A stretch of DNA of 64,000 bases from DASUPK01 sp963821705. Its GTDB lineage: Bacteria > Actinomycetota > Thermoleophilia > Solirubrobacterales > 70-9. The DNA is taken from positions 310,001 through 374,000 of the forward strand of contig CAWGEV010000006.1 of assembly GCA_963821705.1 (NCBI GenBank), written 5' to 3'. The position numbers and the translations under genes are program-made. The notes under the pieces are model-generated. The model was not told the DNA's origin, did not search any database, and saw only the letters and a program-made list of their open reading frames with translations. This document shows, piece by piece, positions 63,587-64,000 of this stretch. The number at the start of each line of letters is the position of its first letter. The stretch's first letter is position 1.

Positions 63587-64000
63587 TGACGATGACAGCG
63601 ACAACCCAACGAGTCGGCAAGCTCCGCCACCGGGTCGACGTCAACGGTCGGCACACGATCGTCACCGATGAGCCGGTCCGCCTCGGCGGCACCGACGAGG
63701 GCCCTGCACCTCACGAGCTCCTCCCCGCCGCCCTCGCCTCGTGCGTCGCGACGATGATCGCCATGTACGCGGACCGGCATAGCTGGGATGTCGAGGAGGC
63801 TCACGTGGACGTTGAGTACGACCCCGAGACCACGCCGCGCAGGTTTGCGGTCGACGTTCACCTCCCGGCCGGCCTCTCCGAGGAGCAGGTCAGAAAGCTC
63901 GAGCGGGTGGCCGAGACCTGTCCGCTGCGCCGCTCGCTCGAGACGGGCTTCGAGTTCGAGGAACGCGTTCACCTGGACCTCGAGGCCGCCCCCACCGCCG
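63586..64000 (+). CDS. OsmC-family peroxiredoxin-like protein, partial (3' end beyond window)
   Basis: 138 codons in window from ATG 63586. 'GGTDEGPAPHELLPAALASCVATMIAMYADRHSWDVEEAHVDVEYDP' and 'LERVAETCPLRRSLETG' match the OsmC fold with the two reactive cysteines (S-C-V-A and E-T-C-P). It would reduce organic hydroperoxides. The stop is outside the window, but nearly the whole domain is present. Divergent from arsR. Confidence 0.88.
   Translation, partial: MTMTATTQRVGKLRHRVDVNGRHTIVTDEPVRLGGTDEGPAPHELLPAALASCVATMIAMYADRHSWDVEEAHVDVEYDPETTPRRFAVDVHLPAGLSEEQVRKLERVAETCPLRRSLETGFEFEERVHLDLEAAPTA

Noticed and set aside
1..64000. tRNA, rRNA, CRISPR, phage or secretion-system genes
   Set aside because: None recognised on either strand by reading; an RNA-gene scan would be needed to exclude small ones.

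Overview
The window is strongly GC-rich with tightly packed, often overlapping genes and many GTG/TTG starts. Protein families point to an actinobacterium, most likely of the Thermoleophilia (Solirubrobacterales/Gaiellales type): DUF4383, DUF6636-like lipoprotein, SnoaL proteins beginning MSEEN, a DUF294/exonuclease pair, and KdpD-like kinases with DUF4118 sensors. This assignment is inference; there is no rRNA or other marker gene. I saw no tRNA, rRNA, CRISPR array, prophage or intact insertion sequence.

Layout. 1-6.2 kb: envelope proteins and an MprAB-like two-component system whose response-regulator boxes can be read in the DNA. 6.3-10.1 kb: SnoaL protein, a small protein of a family recurring in this window, and a CNB-CBS-DUF294 protein with its DnaQ-like exonuclease. 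10.2-37.3 kb: a large cation/amino-acid transport region containing an APC permease, a KimA-like transporter plus a deleted copy of one, a deleted and an intact APC-USP transporter, Kup, a CaCA antiporter and a complete Kdp system (kdpF-A-C-B order, split KdpD, two KdpD/KdpE-like kinase-regulator pairs). A glycerol operon (GlpA-like, GlpB-like, glpK) and tatA are embedded in it. 37.3-43.4 kb: an ELW-repeat secreted protein and a divergent glutamine-synthetase-like / aldehyde dehydrogenase / SDR set suggestive of polyamine or GABA catabolism, then a TetR with a clear operator. 43.5-49.4 kb: an accessory stretch of small ABM/SnoaL proteins, a methyltransferase and a phosphodiester-glycosidase-like protein, punctuated by a family of palindromic repeats (core CGTCCAAAGC) and one MITE-like element. 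49.4-57.2 kb: RidA, threonine dehydratase, a hydrolase-monooxygenase fusion, enoyl-CoA hydratase, a persulfide-dioxygenase/rhodanese protein and a secreted hydrolase. 57.3-64 kb: a frameshifted secreted protein with a 362-bp copy of its 3' end 2.3 kb downstream joined to a truncated YeeE/YedE gene, then ArsR-DUF2892-MMPL and a divergent OsmC gene.

The most interesting signals are in the transport region. A short conserved element (core GTGTGCCGGGAAG-N-CTGGTCGGCG) occurs three times, each just upstream of a transporter locus (11.95, 13.9 and 25.5 kb), with potential to hide the Shine-Dalgarno sequence: a candidate riboswitch. Beside these transporters and inside the kdp operon sit four divergent paralogues of an unrecognised ~165-180-residue protein (6887, 12557, 13948, 27963). 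Two neighbouring transporter genes (12000, 13092) have each lost most of their membrane domain by large internal deletions that keep both ends.

At least ten single-base frameshifts (glpK, six in kdpA, kdpE, the 57.3-kb gene) raise the possibility of uncorrected sequence errors; these loci are called pseudogene or flagged, with the intact reading described.
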